The translations under genes were made by a program, and so were the position numbers. This document shows, in pieces, positions 8,182-16,364 of a stretch of 57,275 bases of DNA. Numbering within the stretch: the stretch's first letter is position 1; each line of letters opens with the position of its first letter. Origin of the DNA: a bacterium. Lineage in GTDB: Bacteria > SZUA-79 > Acidulodesulfobacterales > Acidulodesulfobacteraceae. The notes beneath the pieces are model-generated. The model did no database searches. It was given only the letters and a program-made list of their open reading frames with translations, and was not told where the DNA came from. The stretch lies in NCBI GenBank assembly GCA_021809845.1, contig JAJZJW010000014.1:1-57275 (forward strand). The letters run 5' to 3'.

Positions 8182-9147
8182 TTACTTTTTATACTTTTTA
8201 AGTGCGCTATAACCAATAAGCGATGCTAAAATGAAAATTACGGCGATACCTATAAACAAACCAATTTTAATATCATTTTTTACGTGACTATGGAATGTAG
8301 GAGATAATAAAACATACGGAAAACCGGCCACTTTTGTTGAAAGAAATGTTATACATACCGCTAAAATTGTTCCGATTGTCATCCATATCCATTGTTGTGA
8401 AATTTTTTGGAAAATTTTTAAATTAAATATTTTAAAATTTTTGAACATTATGACAATTGTTATCATCAAAATAAACGCCATTATCTCTACTAATTCCAAC
8501 CAAGAATCAGGATTAGATTTTAACTTTCTGTATAAAAATATAAATATAATATTTTTTATAACCGAGGGAACAAAAAAGCCAGTTAGTAAAGATATTATTT
8601 CCCATGTGGGAAATGCGAATCCATAATTATTTGCATTTTTGCTTATCCAATCTGTATGTTTATTTAGTCTTTTATTATAAAGGCTGCCGTATTTAAAAAA
8701 GCTTACTATAAGATTATTAAAATGTTTAACATTTTCGGAACTTGCTTTATAAAGGTTATCAAACAACATAGTATCTACTAATCTTGAATTTTGATACAAT
8801 CTAAACTCAATAAAATTAGTCAATATAACATTATTATATTCTTTTGAGTATTTTTGTACTTGATTATAACAGTCTTCGCTATCAAGGCTTATTGAAGTTT
8901 TTTTACATTCTATGCATCCTATTAATTTGTCGTCACTATAAATTGAAAAATCTGGTCTATTGCCGGTTCTTATGCTTTGTTCTTGAAAAACAGATTCTAT
9001 ATTTAATTCAGAATAGTTAATGAGCCTGTCAAATACAGGAGTGAAAGTGGCTTCTCCATGTCCAAACCTCTGGTGGGTTTTTTCAGGTCTTGTTATAATA
9101 TCTCGTATTCCATCTAAATAGCCTGTTAGCTGGGTTTCAGTATACAT
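8182..9147 (-). CDS. PD-(D/E)XK nuclease domain fused to a four-helix membrane domain
   Basis: 321 residues. Residues 1-150 resemble the N-terminal nuclease domain of type IIG/ISP restriction enzymes: GEATFTPVFDRLI near 31-43, RPDFSIY at 64-70 and GCIECKK at 77-83, giving the PD...ExK active site (D66, E80, K82), then VILTNFIEFRLYQN at 107-120. The rest has about four hydrophobic helices (near 183-206, 216-236, 253-271 and 294-314) and a basic end, ALKKYKK. No methyltransferase or helicase domain follows, so this is not a normal restriction enzyme. It looks like a DNA or RNA nuclease held at the inner membrane. It leads a two-gene operon with the TPR protein. Alternatives are an inactive sensor domain or a membrane-stress factor. 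Confidence 0.68.
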   Translation of the reverse strand: MYTETQLTGYLDGIRDIITRPEKTHQRFGHGEATFTPVFDRLINYSELNIESVFQEQSIRTGNRPDFSIYSDDKLIGCIECKKTSISLDSEDCYNQVQKYSKEYNNVILTNFIEFRLYQNSRLVDTMLFDNLYKASSENVKHFNNLIVSFFKYGSLYNKRLNKHTDWISKNANNYGFAFPTWEIISLLTGFFVPSVIKNIIFIFLYRKLKSNPDSWLELVEIMAFILMITIVIMFKNFKIFNLKIFQKISQQWIWMTIGTILAVCITFLSTKVAGFPYVLLSPTFHSHVKNDIKIGLFIGIAVIFILASLIGYSALKKYKK

Positions 9148-9247
9148 ATTAATATTTTTATAAATTGCGAACTTTTAAGATTTATATTTTAAAAACATAC
9201 TTAAACCGTAGGAAACGGGCGTTAGTTATGGTTATATATAAGCCCGC

Positions 9248-9270
9248 AAACCCTTATATATCAAGGGTTT
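9248..9270. repeat. Short hairpin in the spacer before the nuclease operon
   Basis: AAACCCTT and AAGGGTTT form a perfect 8-bp stem with a 7-base loop. It lies between the beta-barrel gene stop (9418) and the nuclease gene start (9147), both on the minus strand. The tail is not T-rich, so it is at best a weak terminator. Confidence 0.35.
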
Positions 9271-9417
9271 AATGAAACATACTATTTAAGGCTGTTTTAA
9301 GCAGTTTTAAAGGCATATTTATTTTTTGATACAAACATATATATTAAAAGTAAATTTAATCGGTATTATTTTTTATCGTGCAAATAAGATTTATAACATA
9401 TTATATTGTATAATCCG

Positions 9418-10497
9418 TTAAAATGAATATCCTATACCAATGCTGTAAATTATTTCATTAGTTACACTGTTTGGCTCTGTATAATTATTTGGTAATTTAT
9501 TTACTAAAACGCCGTCGTTGTTATATATATTTGTAGGCGTTAAATAAACGGTAGAAGACTGCCCGTATTCAAATCTTTCATAGTTTACATTGCCAAAAAT
9601 ATGAAAGTTATTATTAAATCTATAATCTAAACCTGCTGAAAGGTTGTATATAGCCTTAGAACCTAAGTTAAAAGTAATAGTATCTTCGCCGATAAGAAAA
9701 GGATTGCACGAACTTACTGTATTTTGACAATAAAGTGCGCCACCGCTCATATTATGATTTTCTTTTGCTTTAGCGTCAAATGTTGTTCCATAACCTAAAT
9801 CCACATTGCCAACGAGTTCTGGCGCAATTGCATACTGAGCTAAAATACCGACCATTGCTAACAAATTTGAGTAATGTGCATATTGGATAGTATTGTCTCC
9901 TCTATCCCATATATGCCAGCCTATCATTCCATAAGGCGTAAGAACAAATTTATTAGTTATCGGGAACATATAGCCAATTTTTAAATTGAAATTATATATT
10001 TTACTGCTGCTTGTTTGTGTAAGAGGCGAGATTATTATTTGAGGATTTTGAAGGGTTCCGCTATATGATGGAATATAACCTGAATATGTATCATTACCTG
10101 TATAATAACTAAAATTTACATTAGTATACCAATTATAATATGTGTTTGAACCGCTTATATTAAATCCTTTTATAGAACCGTTATTGGTATCTAAATATTT
10201 ATTATTAATGCTCGCAACAGACCCATCGTTGTATTCCCCATAATTTAAACCTAAATCCGAAAAGGATATGCTTAACATATTATTCACAGACAATATTGCT
10301 GGATTTATATTTGAATAATTTTGATTATTATTTTGCTTCTGACTGACAGGATAGCCAGAGTTTGATGTAGTAGTTGTTTTCTTGCTTGGATGGTAATTAG
10401 ATGGATAGCCATATTTTGACATAGATTGTGCATAAACATTGATAGCGCTAAACATAAAAATAATAACAAGAAAAATTAATATCTTCTTCATTTTCAT
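9418..10497 (-). CDS. Secreted beta-barrel outer-membrane protein
   Basis: 359 residues with a clear signal peptide (KKILIFLVIIFMFSA, cleavage after about residue 23). A Gly/Ser/Asn/Tyr-rich region is followed by alternating amphipathic strands typical of OmpA/OprF-like barrels, such as YNFNLKIGYMFPIT and LSAGLDYRFNNNFHIFG. The last strand ends IIYSIGIGYSF, the terminal-Phe signature recognised by the Bam machinery. No porin family is recognised. GGAGGA lies just before the start. The gene follows the lipoprotein gene by 21 bases, so the two are likely co-transcribed and may form a surface complex. Cargo genes of this type can alter the cell surface, for example to block phage or mating, but nothing here shows that directly. 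Confidence 0.78.
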   Translation of the reverse strand: MKMKKILIFLVIIFMFSAINVYAQSMSKYGYPSNYHPSKKTTTTSNSGYPVSQKQNNNQNYSNINPAILSVNNMLSISFSDLGLNYGEYNDGSVASINNKYLDTNNGSIKGFNISGSNTYYNWYTNVNFSYYTGNDTYSGYIPSYSGTLQNPQIIISPLTQTSSSKIYNFNLKIGYMFPITNKFVLTPYGMIGWHIWDRGDNTIQYAHYSNLLAMVGILAQYAIAPELVGNVDLGYGTTFDAKAKENHNMSGGALYCQNTVSSCNPFLIGEDTITFNLGSKAIYNLSAGLDYRFNNNFHIFGNVNYERFEYGQSSTVYLTPTNIYNNDGVLVNKLPNNYTEPNSVTNEIIYSIGIGYSF

Positions 10498-10518
10498 TTT
10501 TCCTCCAAAAGATTAAAT

Positions 10519-11502
10519 CTACTGTTGTTTATGAAGTAATTTGTTAAAATTATGCCAACTTTTGCTTATTAAATAATTATCATTAACAATTTTAGGATTA
10601 CTAATTAAATTGTTATTATAAATTATTATATGTTTTGTTATACTAATCGTTGTAGAACGTGATTTATTGCCGTTGTATAAAACTAAATAGTATTTTCCAT
10701 TATTCAATTTTTTACTAAACGATGAAGAATCAACATGCCCAGAATCATATATACTATCATAACTTCCGCTGTTATTTAAAAATTCGTGATATTCGTGTTT
10801 GGTAAATATAAAAAGATTTATTTTATTTTTTGATTTAAAACTGCCTGCTATTTTAGCATCATTATTTACCGAAAATTTATAAACACGTTTATATTTTGGC
10901 GGTAAATGTAAAAATATTTCATGCACGATAATTTTATTTGATAAATTTTTAATTTGGTTATTATTTTGTTCAGCTATATCATTAATATGCTCTAAATGAT
11001 TAAGAGGCAACATTTTAATATTAAAACCTTGCGGGTTAATAGTAACTTTTTCACATTGATTAAAACTACCATAAGAATTTGCATAACAAAGCTTAGCTTG
11101 ATTCCATATTTGATAATCTGCGCCGGTTTCTGTGTCAACCCATCCACTAAGACCAAAAGTTAGAAAATCTAAAGGCAAATCTTCTAAATTTGCAGCAGTA
11201 TTAGGCACAATATAGATAAATAACTTAGCAACTTTGTAACCTTTTTTTGAAAATATAAAGATTTGATGCGTATTAGTCCATTGAAAATGCCAATGATGGA
11301 TTAATTTTAAAGAAGTCGGCGTTTGACCAATAATTAAATTTGGGTTATTTAACGCTACATTGGCATGTTCAGGAGTAGAATTAATTATAAATTGATGGGG
11401 GGTTTGCCCCATCATTGTTCCGCATCCGGAAAAAATTAAAGAAGAAAAAGCTAAAATAAAGATAAAAAATACAACGGTTGTTATCTTTTTTATTATTTTC
11501 AT
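10519..11502 (-). CDS. Lipoprotein with a PEGA-like N-terminal domain
   Basis: 327 residues. A hydrophobic signal ends in the lipobox LIFSGC with the lipidated Cys at position 27. A PEGA-like segment follows (FIINSTPEHANVALNN, then IIGQTPTSLKL), a fold common in surface proteins of Gram-negatives. The middle has a hydrophobic patch (LFIYIVPNTAANLEDLP), reminiscent of lipoproteins with a glycine-zipper-like insertion, and the C-terminus is beta-rich. No catalytic motif is visible. It is the first gene of a pair with the beta-barrel protein and is divergent from the Xre regulator across 225 bases that would hold both promoters. Lipidation is well supported; the role is unknown. Confidence 0.75.
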   Translation of the reverse strand: MKIIKKITTVVFFIFILAFSSLIFSGCGTMMGQTPHQFIINSTPEHANVALNNPNLIIGQTPTSLKLIHHWHFQWTNTHQIFIFSKKGYKVAKLFIYIVPNTAANLEDLPLDFLTFGLSGWVDTETGADYQIWNQAKLCYANSYGSFNQCEKVTINPQGFNIKMLPLNHLEHINDIAEQNNNQIKNLSNKIIVHEIFLHLPPKYKRVYKFSVNNDAKIAGSFKSKNKINLFIFTKHEYHEFLNNSGSYDSIYDSGHVDSSSFSKKLNNGKYYLVLYNGNKSRSTTISITKHIIIYNNNLISNPKIVNDNYLISKSWHNFNKLLHKQQ

Positions 11503-11727
11503 TTAATATTGTGCAAATAAGATTTTAGTTTTTTAATTTAATACATAATTATATGTATAATAATAATTTTTATAAAATATTACAATAAATATTTAAATAA
11601 TTTTATCTAATAATATTACTAATAAAGAAATAAGTCAATAAAATAATTGCGTTATATGTAATAGTATTTTTAACTTTTTATTACAATAATAGATATAAAT
11701 TAAATTAAATAATTCTAAAAAAGTGAA

Positions 11728-12111
11728 ATGCCGAGAAATAAAGATTTAGACCTTTTTAAAAACATAGGTCTTAAAATTAAAAATAAAAGAAAAGAATTGA
11801 ATATATCGCAGGAAAAACTTTCAGAAATATTAGATGTAGAGTATGTCCAGATTTGGCGTTATGAAACCGGCAAAATTAAAATACCTTTAGACTACCTTGC
11901 AAAAATAGCAGGGTTTTTAAATACCGATATAAATTATTTTTTAAGCGATATTTCTTCAGGAAAATCTGTTGAAAAAGAGGACAAAAAACTTGAAAAAATG
12001 ATTGTTATGACAAAAGATATTTTTAAATCTAACAATAATGATTTAATGTTTGCCGCTTATAAATGTATTTCCTCTATCCATTCAGTTCTTAAAAAGAATA
12101 AACAAGAATAA
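11728..12111 (+). CDS. Xre/Cro-type transcriptional regulator
   Basis: 127 residues. Positions about 12-67 form a classical Xre helix-turn-helix: GLKIKNKRKELNISQEKLSE, then YVQIWRYETGKIKIPLDYLA. The C-terminal half is a short helical region, probably for dimer contacts. It is divergent from the lipoprotein/beta-barrel operon and lies 58 bases before the toxin-antitoxin genes, so it could control either. Small Xre proteins of this size are common repressors of integrated elements. I see no clear operator dyad in its own upstream region. Confidence 0.85.
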   Translation: MPRNKDLDLFKNIGLKIKNKRKELNISQEKLSEILDVEYVQIWRYETGKIKIPLDYLAKIAGFLNTDINYFLSDISSGKSVEKEDKKLEKMIVMTKDIFKSNNNDLMFAAYKCISSIHSVLKKNKQE

Positions 12112-12154
12112 CTATTTATATTTTTTAAATTATTTAAAAAAATATAAATTATGG

Positions 12155-12160
12155 TATAAT
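12155..12160 (+). promoter_or_regulatory. Probable -10 box before the HicB-like gene
   Basis: A perfect TATAAT lies 10 bases before the ATG at 12170, so the transcript would be nearly leaderless. The -35 region (around 12132, ATTTAA) is weak. No ribosome site precedes the ATG, in keeping with leaderless start. Confidence 0.4.
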
Positions 12161-12169
12161 AAAAATCAT

Positions 12170-12337
12170 ATGGAAAAGATTATTAATATAAATATAGAAA
12201 AATTGCCGGAAGGTTTATATCTGGCTACTTCCGATGATATTCAAGGGCTTATTGCTCAAGGAAGGACGATTGCCGAAACAATGGAAATTGCTTCTGACAT
12301 AGCTAAAAAATTAATAGTATATAGGCTCATTAATTAA
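12170..12337 (+). CDS. Short HicB-like (DUF1902-type) antitoxin fragment or orphan
   Basis: A 55-residue frame from the ATG at 12170. It reads like DUF1902/HicB-like antitoxins: INIEKLPEGLYLATSDDIQG, then a helix (TIAETMEIASDIAKKLI). It is shorter than usual and lacks a C-terminal DNA-binding segment. A frame beginning further upstream at 12050 runs through the regulator gene and is not real. It is followed 26 bases later by a complete HicB and then HicA, so it may be a second antitoxin, a leftover of an older toxin-antitoxin pair, or a regulator of the downstream genes. Confidence 0.6.
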   Translation: MEKIININIEKLPEGLYLATSDDIQGLIAQGRTIAETMEIASDIAKKLIVYRLIN

Positions 12338-12363
12338 TATTTATAAAAACAGAGGAAAAATAT

Positions 12364-12579
12364 ATGTCCGTAAAAACTTTCACTGCTGTAATTCATAAAG
12401 AAGATGATTTATATGTCGCCGAATGCCCCGAAGTTTCTACCGTAAGCCAAGGAGATACGATTGAAGAAGCAATCTTAAATCTCAAAGAATCCACCGAATT
12501 GTACCTTGAAGAATTTCCTTTAAATCAAGAATTTTCAAAACCTATCACAACTACCTTTGAGGTAGCAGTTAATGCCTAA
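12364..12579 (+). CDS. hicB: HicB family antitoxin
   Basis: 71 residues of the HicB partial RNase H fold: FTAVIHKEDDLYVAECPEV, then VSQGDTIEEAILNLKESTEL. It would neutralise HicA by direct binding. It has no added HTH or ribbon-helix-helix tail, so autoregulation by this protein alone is uncertain. Its stop overlaps the start of hicA by eight bases, which implies translational coupling. The order HicB before HicA is the less usual one for this system but is well known. An AGAGGA ribosome site precedes the ATG. The pair probably stabilises the integrated element. Confidence 0.88.
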   Translation: MSVKTFTAVIHKEDDLYVAECPEVSTVSQGDTIEEAILNLKESTELYLEEFPLNQEFSKPITTTFEVAVNA

Positions 12580-12796
12580 GTTAGCAAATATCTCCGGCGA
12601 GGACGCTATAAAAAAATTAGAAAAATTAGGGTTTAGCAGAATTCGCCAGAAAGGAAGCCATGTTATGCTAAAAAAATACTCTGACAGCGGCGAAATAGGC
12701 TGCGTTGTTCCGTTGCATAAAAAATTAGCTATCGGCACTTTACATGGAATTTTAAAACAAGCAAAAATAGGCATAAATGAATTTAACGATGCTTGA
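12572..12796 (+). CDS. hicA: HicA family mRNA interferase toxin
   Basis: 74 residues of the double-stranded-RNA-binding-like HicA fold. ISGEDAIKKLEKLGF is the first helix, and RQKGSHVMLKK holds the catalytic His. VVPLHKKLAIGTLHGILKQA is the typical end. The protein cleaves mRNA when free of HicB. It starts inside the end of hicB (ATGCCTAAG at 12572). It is the last gene before the tRNA fragment that marks the element boundary, a frequent place for addiction modules. All family features are present, so it should be active. Confidence 0.92.
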   Translation: MPKLANISGEDAIKKLEKLGFSRIRQKGSHVMLKKYSDSGEIGCVVPLHKKLAIGTLHGILKQAKIGINEFNDA

Positions 12797-12825
12797 ATAA
12801 TATTGAATAAGACAACAAGACAAGA

Positions 12826-12865
12826 GCAAGACAAACAAATGCAGTATGTATAAGCTTTGTCTTGC
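12826..12865 (+). terminator. Long imperfect hairpin after hicA
   Basis: GCAAGACAAA (12826-12835) pairs perfectly with TTTGTCTTGC (12856-12865). The flanks extend the stem imperfectly (ACAAGACAAGA against CGTCTTGTCCTG). TATTTTTAAAACTTTTT follows downstream. The whole region is built from repeats of a CAAGAC word. It probably ends the hicBA transcript. Confidence 0.55.
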
Positions 12866-13118
12866 CGTCTTGTCCTGTCTTGCCTATTTTTAAAACTTTT
12901 TAATAGTAAAACGATAATAGTAAAATCAAAAGATATTATAGTAAATTTATATTATAATAAAATAACAAATATATTTTTTACTGTCACACGACTGTCACAC
13001 AAAATATCCAAAAGCATAAGAATATATAGAAAATATCGTAAAATACATAATGCCGTCAATACATTAATAAATCTATAAGTGAAGGTAAAAAGCCCGTTTG
13101 ATTAATTTTACCGTATCC

Positions 13119-13165
13119 CCTTGCCAAGGTGGGGGTCGCGGGTTCAAGTCCCGTTTCCCGCTCCA
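13119..13165 (+). other. 3' fragment of tRNA-Gly(GCC): attachment site of an integrated element
   Basis: The sequence contains the anticodon loop TTGCCAA (13121-13127, anticodon GCC), then the 3' anticodon strand, a T-arm (stem GCGGG/CCCGT around TTCAAGT) and the acceptor strand TTCCCGC-T-CCA ending at 13165. The 5' half is missing: upstream bases do not make a D-arm or the needed GCGGGAA acceptor strand, and the 5' anticodon stem (TCCCC) does not pair fully with GGTGG. This is the expected direct-repeat scar left when an element recombines into the 3' half of a tRNA gene. Orientation predicts the intact tRNA and integrase to the left, outside the window. Confidence 0.85.
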
Positions 13166-13310
13166 TTTAAAACAGCAGTATTTAAGCCTCTCACAGCAAT
13201 CATATCTTAAAAATATTTCCTGATACTTTACTAAAATTTAATAAATTTTAGTAAATTTTAGACACAAAAATGCACATAAAATTCTAAAAAAATTTCATGA
13301 GACCGCAGGT

Positions 13311-13556
13311 CTAAAGCGAAGCGGTAATTTTAAGGTAATAAATGCGGGTTCTTCGGAGCGGTCCATACGCTGTCTGTAAATTTATTCTCCACTGCTTTAG
13401 CAGATTTAATAGCTCTTGATTTGGTTTCATCTTTTCCGCTCTAATGCAGTAATTCCAGCTTTTCTGATGCCATATCCAGCCTAAATCCCCGTACTGTTGT
13501 AACGAGGTCGGCGGTTCTGTTCCTAACATTAATGCAATGCGGGAATGGAGGACCAA
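13311..13556 (-). CDS. Unrecognised small protein, possibly a remnant
   Basis: An 81-residue frame that would begin with TTG at 13556; the frame is open a little further upstream without an ATG. It contains Trp-rich text (YGDLGWIWHQKSWNYC) followed by an amphipathic stretch (NQELLNLLKQWRINL). I do not recognise it. It lies between the tRNA fragment and the cyclotransferase gene, and the DNA is less AT-rich than its surroundings. It may be a decayed gene from an earlier insertion. The coding call is weak. Confidence 0.3.
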   Translation of the reverse strand: MVLHSRIALMLGTEPPTSLQQYGDLGWIWHQKSWNYCIRAEKMKPNQELLNLLKQWRINLQTAYGPLRRTRIYYLKITASL

Positions 13557-13573
13557 GATTAATTCTTCTTTTT

Positions 13574-14011
13574 TTACGAAAACGGTAAAATTATATTTTT
13601 ATCGGCAGTTATATCATATATTGTAAAGTTTCCCGTTTCGATTTGCCTTAATTCTTTTACCGGCAAATTATATAAATATATCCATGATGTAATATATTCT
13701 CCCTTTGCCGTTTTTACATTATCTTTTATTCTTAAAAATAATTTGGGGTCAAGAAATTTGTCCGAACATTCTTCGTATTCATCTAAGGCGGATAGAACTA
13801 TATCAGGATTTTTGAGTTTAAATAACTCGCCGTAAACTATATCTCCGGGATTAGATGAGCGGATTGCTCCGGGGTAATAGTCAACCATATACAGTTTTCC
13901 TTGATATGTAGCTTTTCCTATATATTCGGAATTTTTAACGAGATACCGCGACGTCTTATTGTTAAACTCTTTTTTTAATGTTCCGTAAACAAATAAATAT
14001 TGTGTCGTCAT
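13574..14011 (-). CDS. Gamma-glutamylcyclotransferase-like (AIG2/GGCT) protein
   Basis: 145 residues from the ATG at 14011. The family opening YLFVYGTLKK lies at residues 4-13. A Gly-rich turn follows (DYYPGAIRSSNPGDIVYGEL), then the acidic catalytic region LSALDEYEECSD, where the Glu is the general acid/base in GGCT proteins. The frame continues upstream to 14122, but those residues do not belong to the family, and an AGAGGA lies against the ATG at 14011. Enzymes of this fold cleave gamma-glutamyl peptides or amines; the exact substrate cannot be told. It lies just outside the element. Confidence 0.8.
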   Translation of the reverse strand: MTTQYLFVYGTLKKEFNNKTSRYLVKNSEYIGKATYQGKLYMVDYYPGAIRSSNPGDIVYGELFKLKNPDIVLSALDEYEECSDKFLDPKLFLRIKDNVKTAKGEYITSWIYLYNLPVKELRQIETGNFTIYDITADKNIILPFS

Positions 14012-14190
14012 TCCTCTATTAATGGCTCCTTTTCTAATATTACCGATGATTATTCTGATAGTTGAGAAAATAAAAGTATCGTGGCGATAGGCATCTGCGA
14101 TGTCCGTGCTACGACGCCCCAAAGGGCGAATATCAGCATAGATAGGACGATTAGAGATTTATTTTTCATTTAGAGTTGAGCTGTAGAATT

Positions 14191-14260
14191 CTAAATTCTG
14201 TGTCAGTTCCTTTTTGTTTTAGTGGTTAGTTTAATTATACTAAACTGAAATAGAATTTAG
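14191..14260. repeat. Extended dyad (imperfect inverted repeat)
   Basis: CTAAATTCTGTGTCAGTT (14191-14208) and AACTGAAATAGAATTTAG (14243-14260) are inverted copies with two mismatches. The loop has a smaller dyad around TTTAATTATACTAAA. It could be a terminator or a short decayed mobile element. No gene lies within it. Confidence 0.4.
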
Positions 14261-14897
14261 AACAGTTTCCTTTGAGAATTTATTTAATTTTAAAAGCTTA
14301 ATTTTTCTATTAGTAATTCTTTTGAAATACCCAAAAATAAGTATGTATTTTTTTAAGATGTTTTTTCCTTGATCAATTAAAGTTTTTACTGAATAAATCA
14401 TGTCAATACCCTTCAATTATTATCTCCTTTTTTTAAAGATTAATTTACAATTAATTTTAAAATAAAGAGATATATTAACTTAAAATTTAATTTTTGGGTG
14501 GGGAATTTAATCCGCCATGCTCTGGGGAATTTATAATACCATTAACAGTTTGAGATTGCCGTTAAAAACCTTATGCGGTTTAACTAATATTGATAGGTCT
14601 TTATTAACGTAAATAATAATTTAAATATTAATAACGCAAAAAAAATAATAAATTAAATATTAAAAACCCGTATAATAAAAATAGCAATAAAATAAAAAAT
14701 AAAGATAATGGCTAACTTGCAAATTTTAAATTTTACTTAATGAAATGTCATTAATAATAATATTAATAATATTAATATAATGGAAATCCTATTGACTATA
14801 ATTAAGTAAGAGTATATATTTAGAAAGTAAAAATCTTAAAATAATATAAAAGTAAAGGTCTTAGTAAAAGTCTTAAAATAACCCAAATGTATATACT
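14261..14897. other. Long gene-free AT-rich region with a small GC-richer island
   Basis: No convincing gene in about 640 bases. At 14498-14551 a less AT-rich island holds the word GGGGAATTTA twice (in GTGGGGAATTTAATCC and CTGGGGAATTTATAATACC), which looks like the decayed end of an insertion sequence. The rest is simple A/T text with TTAATAATATTAATATT-type runs just before the next gene. Confidence 0.4.
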
Positions 14898-15329
14898 ATG
14901 TTAGATTACCTGATTTTAATTCTCATAAATGTCAATCCGTTTTTCGGCGGTAAGTTTTTAGCGGTAGCCTATATTACTGTTGCAAAACTGAACCCTTTTG
15001 TTTCTATTTTAATCATAATAATCTCCGAAGTTCTAGTGTGTATATTGATTTTTTATTTTGCACAGTATCTGAGCAAATTTAATTTTTTTAAGAAAAAATT
15101 AAGCAAAGTTAATGTTAAATGGGTAAAAAAAGGAGCTTATATTGGTTTTTTTGCAGGGCAATTTTTTGTGGGCACTTTATTTGTTTCTTTAATTTTGGGA
15201 TTAGTGGAAAACAGGCGAAATGATTTTTTGTTCTTTTATGTGCCACTAATAACAAGCACTATTTGTTATACATTAATTTATTATTATTTAAGCTCTCACG
15301 GTATAAATTTAATGAAAAATTTAGTATAA
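14898..15329 (+). CDS. Small integral membrane protein
   Basis: 143 residues with about four hydrophobic helices: an N-terminal segment containing NPFFGGKFLAVAYI, then FVSILIIIISEVLVCILIFY, then GAYIGFFAGQFFVGTLFVSL, and a last one near ITSTICYTLIYYYL. A basic loop sits between the second and third helix. The arrangement recalls small multidrug-export or DedA-like proteins, but no diagnostic motif is visible, so I leave the family open. It stands alone, convergent with mscS, in AT-rich DNA. Confidence 0.6.
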   Translation: MLDYLILILINVNPFFGGKFLAVAYITVAKLNPFVSILIIIISEVLVCILIFYFAQYLSKFNFFKKKLSKVNVKWVKKGAYIGFFAGQFFVGTLFVSLILGLVENRRNDFLFFYVPLITSTICYTLIYYYLSSHGINLMKNLV

Positions 15330-15419
15330 CCTCATATTAAATTTAAATCAAATTAAGACCCATCATAACCAGTTTAATCATTACATTAAATCAAATTAAG
15401 ACCCATCATAACCTGTTAA

Positions 15420-16364
15420 TTATTTTAACAAAGGTTTGCTTAATATTTCCGATTGTCTTTGAAGGACGTATGACAGCACCTCATTTCTCACCGGGTCTTC
15501 AAAAATAGAAGGGGTAAAAACTTCCACAGCAACAAAATAGCTTGTTAGAGATAAATCTATAATTCTTATTATCGGAAGAGGCGTTTGTTCAATAATATCG
15601 GGCTTTGTCAATAAATAAGCATTAAGTTCATTCTTAAAACTTTCGAAATCAATTGTTTTATCGAGTTCAAATCTGACCCTAACTAATCGTTTATTGATAT
15701 TTGAATAATTTGTCACCAATGACTGCATTAAAATATTATTCGGCGCTTTCATGATAAAACCGCTGTCTTCTTTAATAGTTGTGAATAAAATATTTATATC
15801 TTTAATGACGCCGGTATAACCGGGTTTAACCGCTTCGTGCTGATATGTGGACATTAGAAGCCCCCACTGCCAGGTTACTATCGTAATTCTGTCGCCTATT
15901 TTAAACGGTTTTGCAAATAATATAGTAAATCCGGATAGTAAATTTGAAAGGATAGTCTGGGAAGCTATACCAAATATAACGCCTAAAAATGTAGCTCCAA
16001 GAAGAATATTTGAAATATCAATGCCTAATGAAGAAAAAATTAATAGAAAAAGCGTAAAATACGATGTAAAATTTAATATAAATTTTAAAAAACCTAATCT
16101 GTCTTCCGATATATATTTATGAATAATTTTAACAAATAATTGTTGAACAAGTTTTATAATTAAAATGCCGAAAACGAGCAGTAAAACAGCTTCTATTATT
16201 GAGTAAGAATGTTTTGGGAGATTTTTTGAATACAAAGGTATCGCATATAAAAGCCCCGACAAAAATAATAATGTTGCTATAATGCCCGCAAGATAATATG
16301 ATATTTTTTTATATTTATTATGCTTATTGTTATTATTATTGCCGGAATTTTTATTTGCATTCAT
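15420..16364 (-). CDS. mscS: MscS-family mechanosensitive channel
   Basis: 314 residues. An Asn-rich N-terminus (residues 6-13) is followed by three membrane helices (about 22-45, 56-78 and 92-112). The pore helix carries the Gly/Ala pattern LLGATFLGVIFGIASQTILS and leads into NLLSGFTILFAKPFKIGDRI, the family signature. The cytoplasmic part forms the beta domain and the alpha/beta vestibule. It opens under membrane tension to release solutes on osmotic downshock. It lies beside trehalose-6-phosphate synthase, so the two ends of osmotic adaptation are neighbours. The length is normal for the family. Confidence 0.93.
   Translation of the reverse strand: MNANKNSGNNNNNKHNKYKKISYYLAGIIATLLFLSGLLYAIPLYSKNLPKHSYSIIEAVLLLVFGILIIKLVQQLFVKIIHKYISEDRLGFLKFILNFTSYFTLFLLIFSSLGIDISNILLGATFLGVIFGIASQTILSNLLSGFTILFAKPFKIGDRITIVTWQWGLLMSTYQHEAVKPGYTGVIKDINILFTTIKEDSGFIMKAPNNILMQSLVTNYSNINKRLVRVRFELDKTIDFESFKNELNAYLLTKPDIIEQTPLPIIRIIDLSLTSYFVAVEVFTPSIFEDPVRNEVLSYVLQRQSEILSKPLLK

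Noticed and set aside
12050..12169. Longer N-terminus for the HicB-like gene
   Set aside because: The extra codons overlap the end of the Xre gene and do not resemble the family; the ATG at 12170 fits the domain.
12857..13078. 73-residue plus-strand frame between hicA and the tRNA fragment
   Set aside because: TTG start inside the hicBA terminator stem, no ribosome site, composition follows the AT bias.
13081..13165. Complete tRNA-Gly gene
   Set aside because: The 5' acceptor strand and the D-arm are absent; only the 3' half from the anticodon loop on is present.
14498..14551. Riboswitch upstream of the small membrane protein
   Set aside because: The pairing pattern is not that of a known class, and about 350 bases of AT-rich DNA separate it from the gene.
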